Assembly (NCBI RefSeq): GCF_013403915.1
Contig: NZ_JABFDI010000002.1
Coordinates: 62,001-126,000 of the forward strand
Origin: Winogradskyella pacifica
Lineage (GTDB): Bacteria > Bacteroidota > Bacteroidia > Flavobacteriales > Flavobacteriaceae
Length of the DNA: 64,000 nucleotides
Direction of reading: 5' to 3'
Positions 1-8,226 of this stretch are shown here, one piece after another (the first letter of the stretch is position 1; every line of letters begins with the position of its first letter). The notes below the pieces were generated by a model that had not been told where the DNA came from, did not search any database, and saw only the letters and a list, made by a program, of their open reading frames with translations. The position numbers were made by a program, and so were the translations under genes.

Positions 1-366
1 ACAAAAAAAATTACAGTATTTGTGCTTCTAGTAATGGTTTTAAGCGCAAATGCATTTTCAAAAGCAAGTGAAATTATTCAGGAAAAGATAAAAGTAACGA
101 CCACTGGTATCTTTGATGGTTATGATCCCGATGATGGTTATTCTTTTTTAATTAATGAGGATGCTGACGATGAAGACAGCGAAGAAACAGTATATTTTTC
201 TGAAATTTCAGAAGAAGCTCTTAAGGCCGTAAACCTAAAGTCTAAGGATTTGGTTGGGAAACGTTTTGAAATCACTTACGAAATTACTGAGTTTGAAGAA
301 GAAGATGAAAATGGATACACAGAGGTTTACGAAACGTATAAGATAATTCAAATAAAGAAGTTGTAA
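1..366 (+). CDS. Secreted acidic hypothetical protein (5' end missing)
   Basis: The reading frame is open from base 1. The residues before the first possible GTG start (base 22) read T-K-K-I-T-V-F, so the true start, probably Met-Lys just upstream, lies outside the window. What is visible is a signal peptide (KKITVFVLLVMVLSANAFS) followed by about 95 residues very rich in Asp and Glu, including EDADDEDSEE and EFEEEDENGY. I recognise no domain. A small exported, acidic, perhaps cation-binding or OB-like protein is possible, but that is inference. It ends in front of a strong hairpin shared with the convergent glycosyltransferase operon. Confidence 0.7.
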   Translation, partial: TKKITVFVLLVMVLSANAFSKASEIIQEKIKVTTTGIFDGYDPDDGYSFLINEDADDEDSEETVYFSEISEEALKAVNLKSKDLVGKRFEITYEITEFEEEDENGYTEVYETYKIIQIKKL

Positions 367-388
367 TTAATTCTTAACTCATAAAATT

Positions 389-419
389 AGACTACTAGGA
401 AACTAGTGGTCTTTTTTTT
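389..419. terminator. Intrinsic terminator between convergent genes
   Basis: A 10-bp stem (389-398 with 403-412, one G-T pair) closes on a GAAA tetraloop and is followed on the plus strand by a run of eight T (412-419). It terminates the upstream plus-strand gene. The stop codon of the convergent minus-strand gene (395-397) lies inside the left arm, so the last codons of that gene are part of the hairpin. Confidence 0.85.
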
Positions 420-1762
420 ATGAAAACTTCCCAAACAAAAATGGAAAATACTAAGGCATATTCTAAGCCAATAATCCAAAGGTTTTCAGAATAAGTCGCA
501 TTAGAGTACGCTAAATAACTCAGTACAATCGCTAACGACCAAACTAAAGGGAACTTGTAATTAGTAAATATACTTAGTATAACTAAAGTTGCAATATACC
601 ATGGGTGCACTGTTGTGCTTAAAAACAAATAGCAGGTTAGCGCTAACAACATCGACGTTGCTAGTTTAGGTAAACTATTGTTCTGTTTTAGGAATGAAAA
701 ACCTAGGATGATAACGACGGAAATTAGAGGTAGAATTTTACCTATTATAGCAATTTCATTATAGCCGGTTATGGCATATCCAATTGCTCTTAAGAGATAA
801 TAAATGCTGGCATTAAATTCAAAATTACCAAACCAAAGACCAACTGTTTTAGAATAGTTGGTTACAAATTCCATTGAGAAAAATGGTAAGAATAATAGTA
901 AGGTTGTGGCGATTACGATGGTGTAAAATGGGATAAGTTTTAAGAGTCCTAATTTCTCAGTTTGCCCTTTCAATTTATTAGAAGTAAACCACCAAAAAAA
1001 CAAAGGCAACAACATTAATGGGATTAATTTTACAGAAATAGAACAAGCCAAAATTACTGCTGCCCATTGCCATTTATGAGTGTGTAATAAATATAATGAC
1101 CAGATTAAGAAAAAAATCATAACACCTTCAAAATGAAGATTACCTGTTAATTCAATTATAATGAATGGATTTAAAATATACCAAAAGATTCTATTTGAGG
1201 GTAGTTTTGAACGTTCTAAAAGTTTCTTTCCAAAGTATAGCGTTCCAATATCTGCGGCTATAATAACGAGTCTTAAACCCATTACAGAGCTTAAGATACT
1301 TTGACCAGGAAATAGATTGGCAATAACAAAGCACAATTGATTTAAAGGAGGGTAATTAGAAAAGTGTGAGGAGCTTAAGCTGCCCATGCCATTGTATAAT
1401 TCCTGAGCGTTATCTACAGGGAATTTTCCACTATTAATAAAAGAATCTGGAGTGTAGAGATATGGGTTAAAGCCTTCGAGAATTAAGCGTCCATCCCAAA
1501 TAAAGCGATAGAAATCTTGTGATAAATTCGGAATCGCGAAAAGAAATAAAACTCTAAAAGCAATTGCAAATAACACTAAAAGTTTAAAGTTAAACCCAGA
1601 CGTCTTAATGATTTTATAGGCAAAAAGAAATAATGCAATATATAGGAGCAACAGTTGTGCGGTGTCCGTGCGAGTTATATGGTAAGCAAACCCTATATAA
1701 AAGATGCAACTAGCAACAAAAAATAGAAATGGAATTTTGTGATATTTCCAAATAGCGATCAC
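395..1762 (-). CDS. GT87-like polytopic mannosyltransferase
   Basis: 455-residue integral membrane protein with roughly 10-12 hydrophobic segments along its whole length. The first extracytoplasmic loop contains SQDFYRFIWDGRLILEGFNP. A conserved acidic residue and aromatic cluster at this place is typical of GT-C fold polyprenyl-phosphate-dependent mannosyltransferases (GT87/DUF2029 type), which transfer a sugar from a lipid-phosphate donor on the outer face of the membrane. It is the last gene of a three-gene operon: its ATG overlaps the stop of the upstream GT2 gene by 4 bp. The upstream DPM1-like gene could make the lipid-phosphate sugar donor and this enzyme could use it. The sugar and acceptor cannot be told from sequence. 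Confidence 0.75.
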   Translation of the reverse strand: MIAIWKYHKIPFLFFVASCIFYIGFAYHITRTDTAQLLLLYIALFLFAYKIIKTSGFNFKLLVLFAIAFRVLFLFAIPNLSQDFYRFIWDGRLILEGFNPYLYTPDSFINSGKFPVDNAQELYNGMGSLSSSHFSNYPPLNQLCFVIANLFPGQSILSSVMGLRLVIIAADIGTLYFGKKLLERSKLPSNRIFWYILNPFIIIELTGNLHFEGVMIFFLIWSLYLLHTHKWQWAAVILACSISVKLIPLMLLPLFFWWFTSNKLKGQTEKLGLLKLIPFYTIVIATTLLLFLPFFSMEFVTNYSKTVGLWFGNFEFNASIYYLLRAIGYAITGYNEIAIIGKILPLISVVIILGFSFLKQNNSLPKLATSMLLALTCYLFLSTTVHPWYIATLVILSIFTNYKFPLVWSLAIVLSYLAYSNATYSENLWIIGLEYALVFSIFVWEVFIKKRPLVS

Positions 1763-3249
1763 ACCTTAGAGCTAAGGGATTTAAAAAACACATATCCAAA
1801 GCCAATAAATAGCATTAAGTGAAAAGGAAATAATCCGAAGTCACCACCTTGGTCTCCAACCACAAAAGCACTATACATGCCAAAAGCAAAATAAAGCATT
1901 AAAATACCTTCTATAATCACGTGAGGTGACACCTTTTTTATGATGTATTTATTGCCTTTCCAAGAATCTCTAATGGTACTGATATTGAATTTAGGTGTTC
2001 TTACAAACTCACTTCGTTTACCAATATGCCCTTCAATAACAGCAATAGAATTATGAAGCGAAAAGCCCATCGCTATAGAGAAAAATGTAAAAAACATTCC
2101 TATATAATTAAAGAACTTTTTAAAACCACTTCCATAAATACTGCGGTACATAAACCAATAACATACAAAGAAAATAATGGTACTCATTACAAAGAAACTC
2201 ATCACATAAAAGTAGTTTCTTAAATGTTCGTATTCGTTCTTTATATACAACATCGGAATACTCAAAATAGCAACCGTAAATATGCTTAAGAACATTGTGC
2301 TGTTCAATAGATGAAGTAATCCGTGAACTTTTGTTTTAGTAGAAATATTATCAGATTTTAAAACGCGCCAAAGCATTTTTCTAAAGTTTTCTGCACCACC
2401 TTTGTTCCAACGGAATTGTTGCGAACGTGCTGCGCTAATCACTACAGGTAATTCTGCAGGAGTTTCAACATCTTCAAGATATTTAAATTCCCAATTTCTT
2501 AACTGTGCTCTATAACTTAAATCTAAATCTTCGGTAAGTGTATCTCCTTCCCAATTACCAGCGTCGATAATACAGGTTTTACGCCATACACCAGCTGTAC
2601 CATTAAAATTAATAAAGTGACCTTTACTATTTCTACCCACTTGCTCTAAAGTAAAATGGGCATCTAAAGCGAAGGCTTGGATTTTAGTTAGTAAAGAATA
2701 ATCGCGATTAATATGTCCCCAACGTGTCTGAACAACTCCTATTTTTTCATTTTTAAAATAAGGAATGGTACGTTTTAACCAATTCGGTTGTGGTAGAAAA
2801 TCGGCATCAAAAATGGCAATATATTCACCTTTTGCAATTTTTAAACCTTCTTTAAGCGCACCAGCCTTAAAACCACTTCGGTCTGTTCTGGTAATATGTA
2901 TGATGTCTAAACCTGTTTTAGCCAATTGTTCTACATGTGCTTTTGTTGTTGCAACTGTTTCATCTGTAGAATCATCTAAAACCTGAATTTCTAATTTGTC
3001 TTTAGGATATTCTAAAAGCGCAATATTGGTTAACAGACGCTCCATTACATACATCTCGTTAAATACAGGAAGTTGAATGGTAACAATTGGGATTTCTTCA
3101 GAATTTGAAAAATCAAAGGTTTCACAATCTTGCCGCTTCTTTTTTGAAGACAAATAATTGTAAAGTAGATTGAGTTGCGCCAAAGCATACATGAAGATCA
3201 GTACAATGGCAATGGTGTAAATGACAATAATAATCGATTCGAGAATCAT
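1759..3249 (-). CDS. Processive-type GT2 membrane glycosyltransferase
   Basis: 496 residues: an N-terminal membrane helix (about 3-28), a cytoplasmic GT2 domain (about 50-290) and a C-terminal set of about four membrane helices (310-490). All motifs of the cellulose-synthase/ceramide-glucosyltransferase-like branch are present: LDDSTDET (91-98), FDADF (147-151) for metal and UDP-sugar binding, TEDLD (239-243) with the catalytic Asp, and QQFRW (277-281), the QxxRW signature. It probably makes a glycan or glycolipid at the inner membrane from a UDP-sugar. It overlaps both neighbours by 4 bp (ATGA-type), which indicates translational coupling. Product specificity is unknown. Confidence 0.85.
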   Translation of the reverse strand: MILESIIIVIYTIAIVLIFMYALAQLNLLYNYLSSKKKRQDCETFDFSNSEEIPIVTIQLPVFNEMYVMERLLTNIALLEYPKDKLEIQVLDDSTDETVATTKAHVEQLAKTGLDIIHITRTDRSGFKAGALKEGLKIAKGEYIAIFDADFLPQPNWLKRTIPYFKNEKIGVVQTRWGHINRDYSLLTKIQAFALDAHFTLEQVGRNSKGHFINFNGTAGVWRKTCIIDAGNWEGDTLTEDLDLSYRAQLRNWEFKYLEDVETPAELPVVISAARSQQFRWNKGGAENFRKMLWRVLKSDNISTKTKVHGLLHLLNSTMFLSIFTVAILSIPMLYIKNEYEHLRNYFYVMSFFVMSTIIFFVCYWFMYRSIYGSGFKKFFNYIGMFFTFFSIAMGFSLHNSIAVIEGHIGKRSEFVRTPKFNISTIRDSWKGNKYIIKKVSPHVIIEGILMLYFAFGMYSAFVVGDQGGDFGLFPFHLMLFIGFGYVFFKSLSSKV

Positions 3250-3938
3250 TTTTTAAAACTATATTTAAAAATCCAACCTAGGATTTTTATGCCTGCAAAG
3301 ATAGCACCTTTTATCGTTCCTGAAACTTTTGAGACACCTATTCTATTCCTATAATTTACAGGGATCTCTCTATAGCTTAATTTTTGCTTTAATACTTTGA
3401 GCTGCATCTCTACCGTCCAACCATAGGTTTTGTCTTCCATGTTTAAACCTAAAAGGGTATTGTATTTAATAGCTCTAAACGGACCTAAGTCTGTAAAAGT
3501 TGAACGAAAAAATAGCGACATAAGGCTTGTTGCTAGCCAGTTACCGAAAATTTGAGGCGACGTCATAGAACCTTCTTCTCGTAAGTCTTTGTCGCGAGCA
3601 CCAATGACAAAATCAACATTATCTTCTAAAATAGGTTGAACTATTTTTGTTAATTCTTCGGGGTAATCACTATAATCTCCATCTAAGAAAACTATTATAT
3701 CTGGTTTTATTTCAAGTTTAGAAACATAATCCATGCCTTTTAAACACGCATAACCATAGCCTTTTCTATTTTCAATTAAAACTGTTGCACCAGCATTTTT
3801 GGCATTAATTTCAGTGTTATCCGTTGAGTTATTACTCACCACAATAATTTCACTGACAATTGAAGGTATGTCTCTAACCACAAGAGGAATAGATTCTTCT
3901 TCGTTATAAGCAGGAATAATAACTTTTATATTGGGCAT
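3246..3938 (-). CDS. DPM1-like GT2 glycosyltransferase
   Basis: 230 residues from the ATG at 3938; a TTG seven codons upstream would add MHLQTNS, which is not needed by the domain. It is a GT2 fold with IPAYNEEE near residues 8-15, SNNSTD (35-40) and LDGDYSD (85-91), resembling dolichol/polyprenyl-phosphate mannosyl- or glucosyltransferases of the DPM1 group. The C-terminus ends in a short hydrophobic stretch and a basic tail, so it is probably membrane-associated. It is first in a three-gene operon with a processive GT2 and a GT87-like transferase. A likely role is making a polyprenyl-phosphate sugar donor. Family assignment is good; donor and acceptor are inferred. Confidence 0.83.
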   Translation of the reverse strand: MPNIKVIIPAYNEEESIPLVVRDIPSIVSEIIVVSNNSTDNTEINAKNAGATVLIENRKGYGYACLKGMDYVSKLEIKPDIIVFLDGDYSDYPEELTKIVQPILEDNVDFVIGARDKDLREEGSMTSPQIFGNWLATSLMSLFFRSTFTDLGPFRAIKYNTLLGLNMEDKTYGWTVEMQLKVLKQKLSYREIPVNYRNRIGVSKVSGTIKGAIFAGIKILGWIFKYSFKK

Positions 3939-4207
3939 TGAGTTGGTTTGAAGGTGCAAAAGTAAGAATTAAATCGCGCACAGTCGCAAAACTGTAGAGA
4001 TGCAGTGATACAATACAATTCTTTTAATATTTTTTATGACAAAAACGATTCCAAATTTTTAATAAAATTTAATGTTTATCTTTTTCTCTGAGTTTCTCTA
4101 TGTAAACTCCATGAATCTTTGAATGTTTTCACAATAATTAGAATCCATGGAGTAGGTGAAACTATATCAATTTTTACTTATTTTTTTGCTGAGACTGCAA
4201 CTGAGAA
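3939..4207. other. Intergenic spacer with degenerate CTCTGWG-type repeats
   Basis: 269 bp between the glycosyltransferase operon and the polyferredoxin gene. It holds a degenerate run of about 10-11 bp units (tctctgagttt, ctctatgtaaa, ctccatgaat) from about 4083 to 4123, and an 8-bp inverted repeat, actccatg (4106-4113) with catggagt (4146-4153). I see no ORF or clear promoter. Confidence 0.4.
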
Positions 4208-5797
4208 CTATTTCTGATTTACTAAATCCATTAAATCAACATCGTTTCCTAAAAGGATTTCTGTTGGATTAATACGTCCTTTCATAGTGTCATTTTCTAA
4301 TTTTAAAACACCTCTTGGGCACACTGCAGAACAAATACCACAACCGACACAGCTAGAACGCACAATGTTTTCACCTTTTTGAGCATAGTGTCTTACATCG
4401 ATACCCATTTCGCAACTGTTAGAACAGTTACCACAAGAAATACATTGGCCACCATTAGTAGTAATTCTAAATTTTGAAAACATACGTTGTTGAAATCCAA
4501 GAATCGCTGCCATAGGACAACCAAAACGACACCAAGAACGATTTCCTAAAATGGGGTAAAATCCAGTTCCAATCACTCCAGAAAAAATAGAACCAATGTA
4601 AATACCATAAGCAGACCTTAAGGCTCCGGCTTTAATATAGAATAGGTGATCGGTTGTGCCTGTATAATGCATAATCAGTAAAAGAGCAATCACAATGAAA
4701 AATCCTATAGCTCCGTATTTTGCATCTTTTCCTAATTCATGTCTTTTAAATAACATTACTGCCGCAAAAACTATGGTCAAAAAGCCAATGACTAAGCTTA
4801 TAAAAACACCTCTAGTTAGCCAAAAATCATTTTTATCGTAACCTAAGTAAGAATAAACCATCGCAGCTGTCATTACAATAGAAAACACTAAAACGGTATG
4901 GATTAACCAACGTTCTAGTTTCCAGGCTGACATCTTTTTAGACGATAATTGTCTAAACGAATCACCAGCAGTTTCTGCTAATCCACCACAACCACAAACC
5001 CAAGAACAATACCAACGTTTGCCGTATTTATAGGTTAAAATAGGTGTAAACACAAATATAGATAGGATACCAAATATGAGTAAGGCGATACCAATATTTC
5101 CATTAGATAAAAAGCCGTTTACAGACCATTCGTCAAAGATGTAATAATTAAGGGGCCATATACTTTTAAGATCGTAATATGGTAAATCGTTGTTCATAAC
5201 GTACATAAATTCAGGAATCAAGAAGGCAAAACCTAACTGAAAAAACATGACTGAAACGGTACGCAATTGTTGGTAACGATTATGTCTATATTTTAATATA
5301 AATTTATATCCAAAGGCTAAAATAGCAACGGTATAAAGCGTTCCGTACACAAACCATTGGCTCGCGTTTCTGCCACTTAATAAGTGACTTAATGGGTCGA
5401 ATAAACTAATTAAACCTGTGTTTTCAGCACCATCAACACCTAAACCTAAATATTTAGGAAAGAAGTAAAGAACGATATAGAATGTGGTTAAGATAACACC
5501 AACAATCCAACCCCAAACTCCACGCGAGGAAATAGATTTAAACCAAACACCATCATTTTTTATACCTTCTAATTTAGATAAATAGGCCTCTCTAGAATAG
5601 ACAACGATACCACCAATTATTAAGCCTAATGAAAGCGTTAAAAACAGGGCTTTGTTTGGGAAATTAGTATTAAAAAGCGCTAAGGCTAAAATAAATAACC
5701 CAATGACTCCTGCAGAAAGTGCTACTTTTTGTTTGTTTGAAATATCTAAAGCATCTGGTTTTGCCAAAGACATACTATGATTTAATTTATTGCTCAT
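4208..5797 (-). CDS. Membrane polyferredoxin (NapH/NosR/CcoG-like 4Fe-4S protein)
   Basis: 529 residues with about ten membrane helices. Two membrane-embedded cysteine motifs, CSWVCGCGG and CRFGCPMA, resemble those of NapH/NosR/RdxA-type proteins. Near the C-terminus are two ferredoxin clusters, CISCGNCSNSCEMG and CVGCGICSAVCPRG. Such proteins pass electrons across or along the cytoplasmic membrane to partner redox enzymes. The gene begins 2 bp after the stop of an FAD-dependent oxidoreductase, so the two probably form an electron-transfer pair (flavoprotein to Fe-S membrane protein). No terminal reductase (nos, nap, cco) is adjacent, so the final acceptor is unknown. Confidence 0.85.
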   Translation of the reverse strand: MSNKLNHSMSLAKPDALDISNKQKVALSAGVIGLFILALALFNTNFPNKALFLTLSLGLIIGGIVVYSREAYLSKLEGIKNDGVWFKSISSRGVWGWIVGVILTTFYIVLYFFPKYLGLGVDGAENTGLISLFDPLSHLLSGRNASQWFVYGTLYTVAILAFGYKFILKYRHNRYQQLRTVSVMFFQLGFAFLIPEFMYVMNNDLPYYDLKSIWPLNYYIFDEWSVNGFLSNGNIGIALLIFGILSIFVFTPILTYKYGKRWYCSWVCGCGGLAETAGDSFRQLSSKKMSAWKLERWLIHTVLVFSIVMTAAMVYSYLGYDKNDFWLTRGVFISLVIGFLTIVFAAVMLFKRHELGKDAKYGAIGFFIVIALLLIMHYTGTTDHLFYIKAGALRSAYGIYIGSIFSGVIGTGFYPILGNRSWCRFGCPMAAILGFQQRMFSKFRITTNGGQCISCGNCSNSCEMGIDVRHYAQKGENIVRSSCVGCGICSAVCPRGVLKLENDTMKGRINPTEILLGNDVDLMDLVNQK

Positions 5798-5799
5798 TT

Positions 5800-7104
5800 T
5801 TATGCAGTTTGTAATTGGTTAGTGTATGCTTGTAAAATTTCATTTTCAAATCTTGAATAAAATTCAGGCTCAAAATTGGCTTCAGAGAGGTGATTCATTA
5901 CGTAATCCATGTCGCGTTTTTCGGTAAGCCATTTGTCAAAAACTTCATGGCGCATTCTTATACCGAATGTGTTAATACCTAAAAATTGATTGGTGTTTTT
6001 ATCGTAAGCGACTGTTATACATTTCGTATCGTCTTCATGTTTCCAATGAAAATGTTGTTCATAATCCGGACGTCCATTTTTTCCAAACACCCAACCATAG
6101 GTTTGATATTCGATATCTAAAAATTTAGCCGAATTAAACCAATGACCTGGTTTATACTCCATTTTATTACCACAGATGGTTTGCGCTAAAACTTCACCCA
6201 TCATACGACCAGTGTACCAAACAGCCTCAATTGGTCTTCTGTTTCCAATAGCTTCATGTTGTTCTGCACAATCACCAATGGCGTATACATCTGGTATGTT
6301 GGTTTCTAAAAATCGATTCACTTTAACACCACGACCAATTTCAATACCGGAATCTTTTATAAAATCTATATTTGGTGTCACTCCAGCAGTTAAACCAACA
6401 ACATTACATTCTAATTCTTCACCTGTTTCTTCAATAATAACAGATTTTACATTGCCGTTTTCGTCCGAGTTAATGGCTTTCAGATTTGTGGAAAGTCGTA
6501 AATCGATATGATGATTCTTAATATGTCTGTTAATCATTTCGCTTTCACCTTGAGGCAAAACACCATTCCAAAAGCTGTCTTCTCTAACTAGAAATGTTAC
6601 TGGTATACTTCGGCTATTCAACATTTCAGCCAATTCAATACCTATTAATCCGCCACCAACAATCACGGCACGTTTACACACGTCATTATTAGGTGCATGT
6701 GCTTCAAGCGTTTCTAAATCTTGTTTGTGGTACATGCCCATTACACCGTTTAAATCTTGTCCTGGCCAACCAAATTTATTGGGTTTACTTCCTGTTGCAA
6801 TGATTAATTTATCGTATTGAAGTGTGTCACCTTCAGCAAAATGAAGTGTTTTAGTTTCTGTTTCAACCTGTTTTACATAGCCTTTCTTTAGCTCAATTCT
6901 GTTTTTTTTCCAGAACCAGTTTTCGTAAGGTTGTGTGTGTTCAAATTTCATATGTCCCATGTAAACGTACATTAATGCGGTACGAGAGAAGAAATAATCG
7001 GCTTCGGCTGAGACGATAGTTATTTTTTTGTCGGATAACTTTCTGATGTGTCTCGCAAGCGTAACTCCAGATATGCCGTTGCCAATAATAACGATGTGTT
7101 CCAT
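5800..7104 (-). CDS. FAD-dependent pyridine nucleotide oxidoreductase
   Basis: 434 residues. An N-terminal Rossmann motif GNGISGVTLARH (8-19) binds FAD, a second nucleotide motif VGGGLIGIELAE binds NAD(P)H, and AIGDCAEQ near residue 275 is the typical second FAD contact. The architecture matches the rubredoxin reductase / NirB N-terminal / ferredoxin reductase group (Pyr_redox_2). The C-terminal ~120 residues are rich in aromatics and His and do not look like a standard dimerisation domain. It is transcribed just ahead of the polyferredoxin (2-bp gap) and probably feeds it electrons from NAD(P)H. The substrate is not identifiable. Confidence 0.83.
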   Translation of the reverse strand: MEHIVIIGNGISGVTLARHIRKLSDKKITIVSAEADYFFSRTALMYVYMGHMKFEHTQPYENWFWKKNRIELKKGYVKQVETETKTLHFAEGDTLQYDKLIIATGSKPNKFGWPGQDLNGVMGMYHKQDLETLEAHAPNNDVCKRAVIVGGGLIGIELAEMLNSRSIPVTFLVREDSFWNGVLPQGESEMINRHIKNHHIDLRLSTNLKAINSDENGNVKSVIIEETGEELECNVVGLTAGVTPNIDFIKDSGIEIGRGVKVNRFLETNIPDVYAIGDCAEQHEAIGNRRPIEAVWYTGRMMGEVLAQTICGNKMEYKPGHWFNSAKFLDIEYQTYGWVFGKNGRPDYEQHFHWKHEDDTKCITVAYDKNTNQFLGINTFGIRMRHEVFDKWLTEKRDMDYVMNHLSEANFEPEFYSRFENEILQAYTNQLQTA

Positions 7105-7188
7105 ATAATTAGATTGTTGATATGGACTATAGGTCGAAGCTTTTGTTAAAACCTTAATCTATTAGTCGATTTTTTTTAAATTTAGACA

Positions 7189-7196
7189 TAATTTTG
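7189..7196 (+). promoter_or_regulatory. TAnnTTTG promoter element, possibly leaderless
   Basis: TAATTTTG matches the flavobacterial -7 consensus TAnnTTTG exactly and ends 4 bases before the ATG at 7201. Transcription would therefore start at or next to the start codon, giving a leaderless or nearly leaderless mRNA. The -33 position is only a T-run, not a clear TTTG. Confidence 0.45.
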
Positions 7197-7200
7197 CAGT

Positions 7201-8208
7201 ATGCGATATGTTTTTTATTTCCTTTTAAGTATCCTTTTTATAAGTTGTGCTGCGATTCCGCATCAACCTTCTAAAATCAATGGAGTTAGTTTTGTTGCTT
7301 CTAGAGGCATTGTAGATTCGTCACACGTTAAACCAATAGTGAATATTAATGCCAATGCAGCTGCTGTTATGCCTTTTGGTTTTATTGCGGATCTTAATCA
7401 TCCTGAAATAATTCATAATACCGAACGTCAGTGGTTTGGTGAAACACGATCTGGTGCCGGACAGTATATTGAGGCACTTCACAAGGAAGGTATTAATGTG
7501 ATGGTGAAGCCGCAATTATGGATTTCTCATGGAGAATTCACAGGATTTTTAAAGGCGTCCTCGGAGGCCGATTGGCTATTGTTAGAAACGTCGTATACCG
7601 ACTTTGTTATGGAATATGCTGAATTGGCTGAGGAATTAAATGTTGAAGTATTTTGTATAGGAACCGAGCTTGAAGAATTTATAAAAAATAGACCAGCGTA
7701 TTGGCATCAATTAATAAAAGAAATCAGAAAGGTCTACACGGGTAATCTAACCTACGCGGCCAATTGGGATGAATTTTGGACCACACCTTTTTGGTCGGAA
7801 TTAGATTATGTTGGTATTGATGCTTATTTTCCGGTGAGTGACATGCAAACACCAACAATTGAAGATTGTATAAAAGGTTGGGAAAAACATAAACCGGGTT
7901 TAAAGCGTTTTTCTCAAAAATTAGATCGGCCGATTCTGTTTACAGAGTTTGGTTACAGAAGCGTTGATTATTCAGGAAAAGAACCTTGGCGTTACGATCG
8001 CTCTATGACGTCTGTGAATCTTACGGCACAAAATAATGCCACACAAGCTCTGTTCGATGCGGTATGGCAAGAAGATTGGTTTGCTGGGGGTTACTTGTGG
8101 AAATGGTTTATAGATCACCATAAAGTTGGTGGTTTGGAAGACAATCAATTTACTCCACAAAATAAGCCTGTGGAGCAAATTATAAAAGCGCACTACTATA
8201 AAAAATAG
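7201..8208 (+). CDS. GH113-like glycoside hydrolase lipoprotein
   Basis: 335 residues. An N-terminal lipoprotein signal ends at Cys16 (LFISCAAIP), so the enzyme is probably anchored in the outer or inner membrane. The body looks like a TIM-barrel clan GH-A hydrolase. FCIGTELEEF carries a candidate acid/base Glu156 at the end of one strand, YAANWDEF follows, and ILFTEFGYRS carries a candidate nucleophile Glu249. This arrangement and the GYRS context resemble GH113 beta-mannanases. It is a single gene, divergent from the FAD oxidoreductase, and is not part of a polysaccharide utilisation locus. The substrate (mannan or another beta-glycan) is inferred from the family only. Confidence 0.72.
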   Translation: MRYVFYFLLSILFISCAAIPHQPSKINGVSFVASRGIVDSSHVKPIVNINANAAAVMPFGFIADLNHPEIIHNTERQWFGETRSGAGQYIEALHKEGINVMVKPQLWISHGEFTGFLKASSEADWLLLETSYTDFVMEYAELAEELNVEVFCIGTELEEFIKNRPAYWHQLIKEIRKVYTGNLTYAANWDEFWTTPFWSELDYVGIDAYFPVSDMQTPTIEDCIKGWEKHKPGLKRFSQKLDRPILFTEFGYRSVDYSGKEPWRYDRSMTSVNLTAQNNATQALFDAVWQEDWFAGGYLWKWFIDHHKVGGLEDNQFTPQNKPVEQIIKAHYYKK

Positions 8209-8226
8209 TTGTTGTGTATTAGTCGC

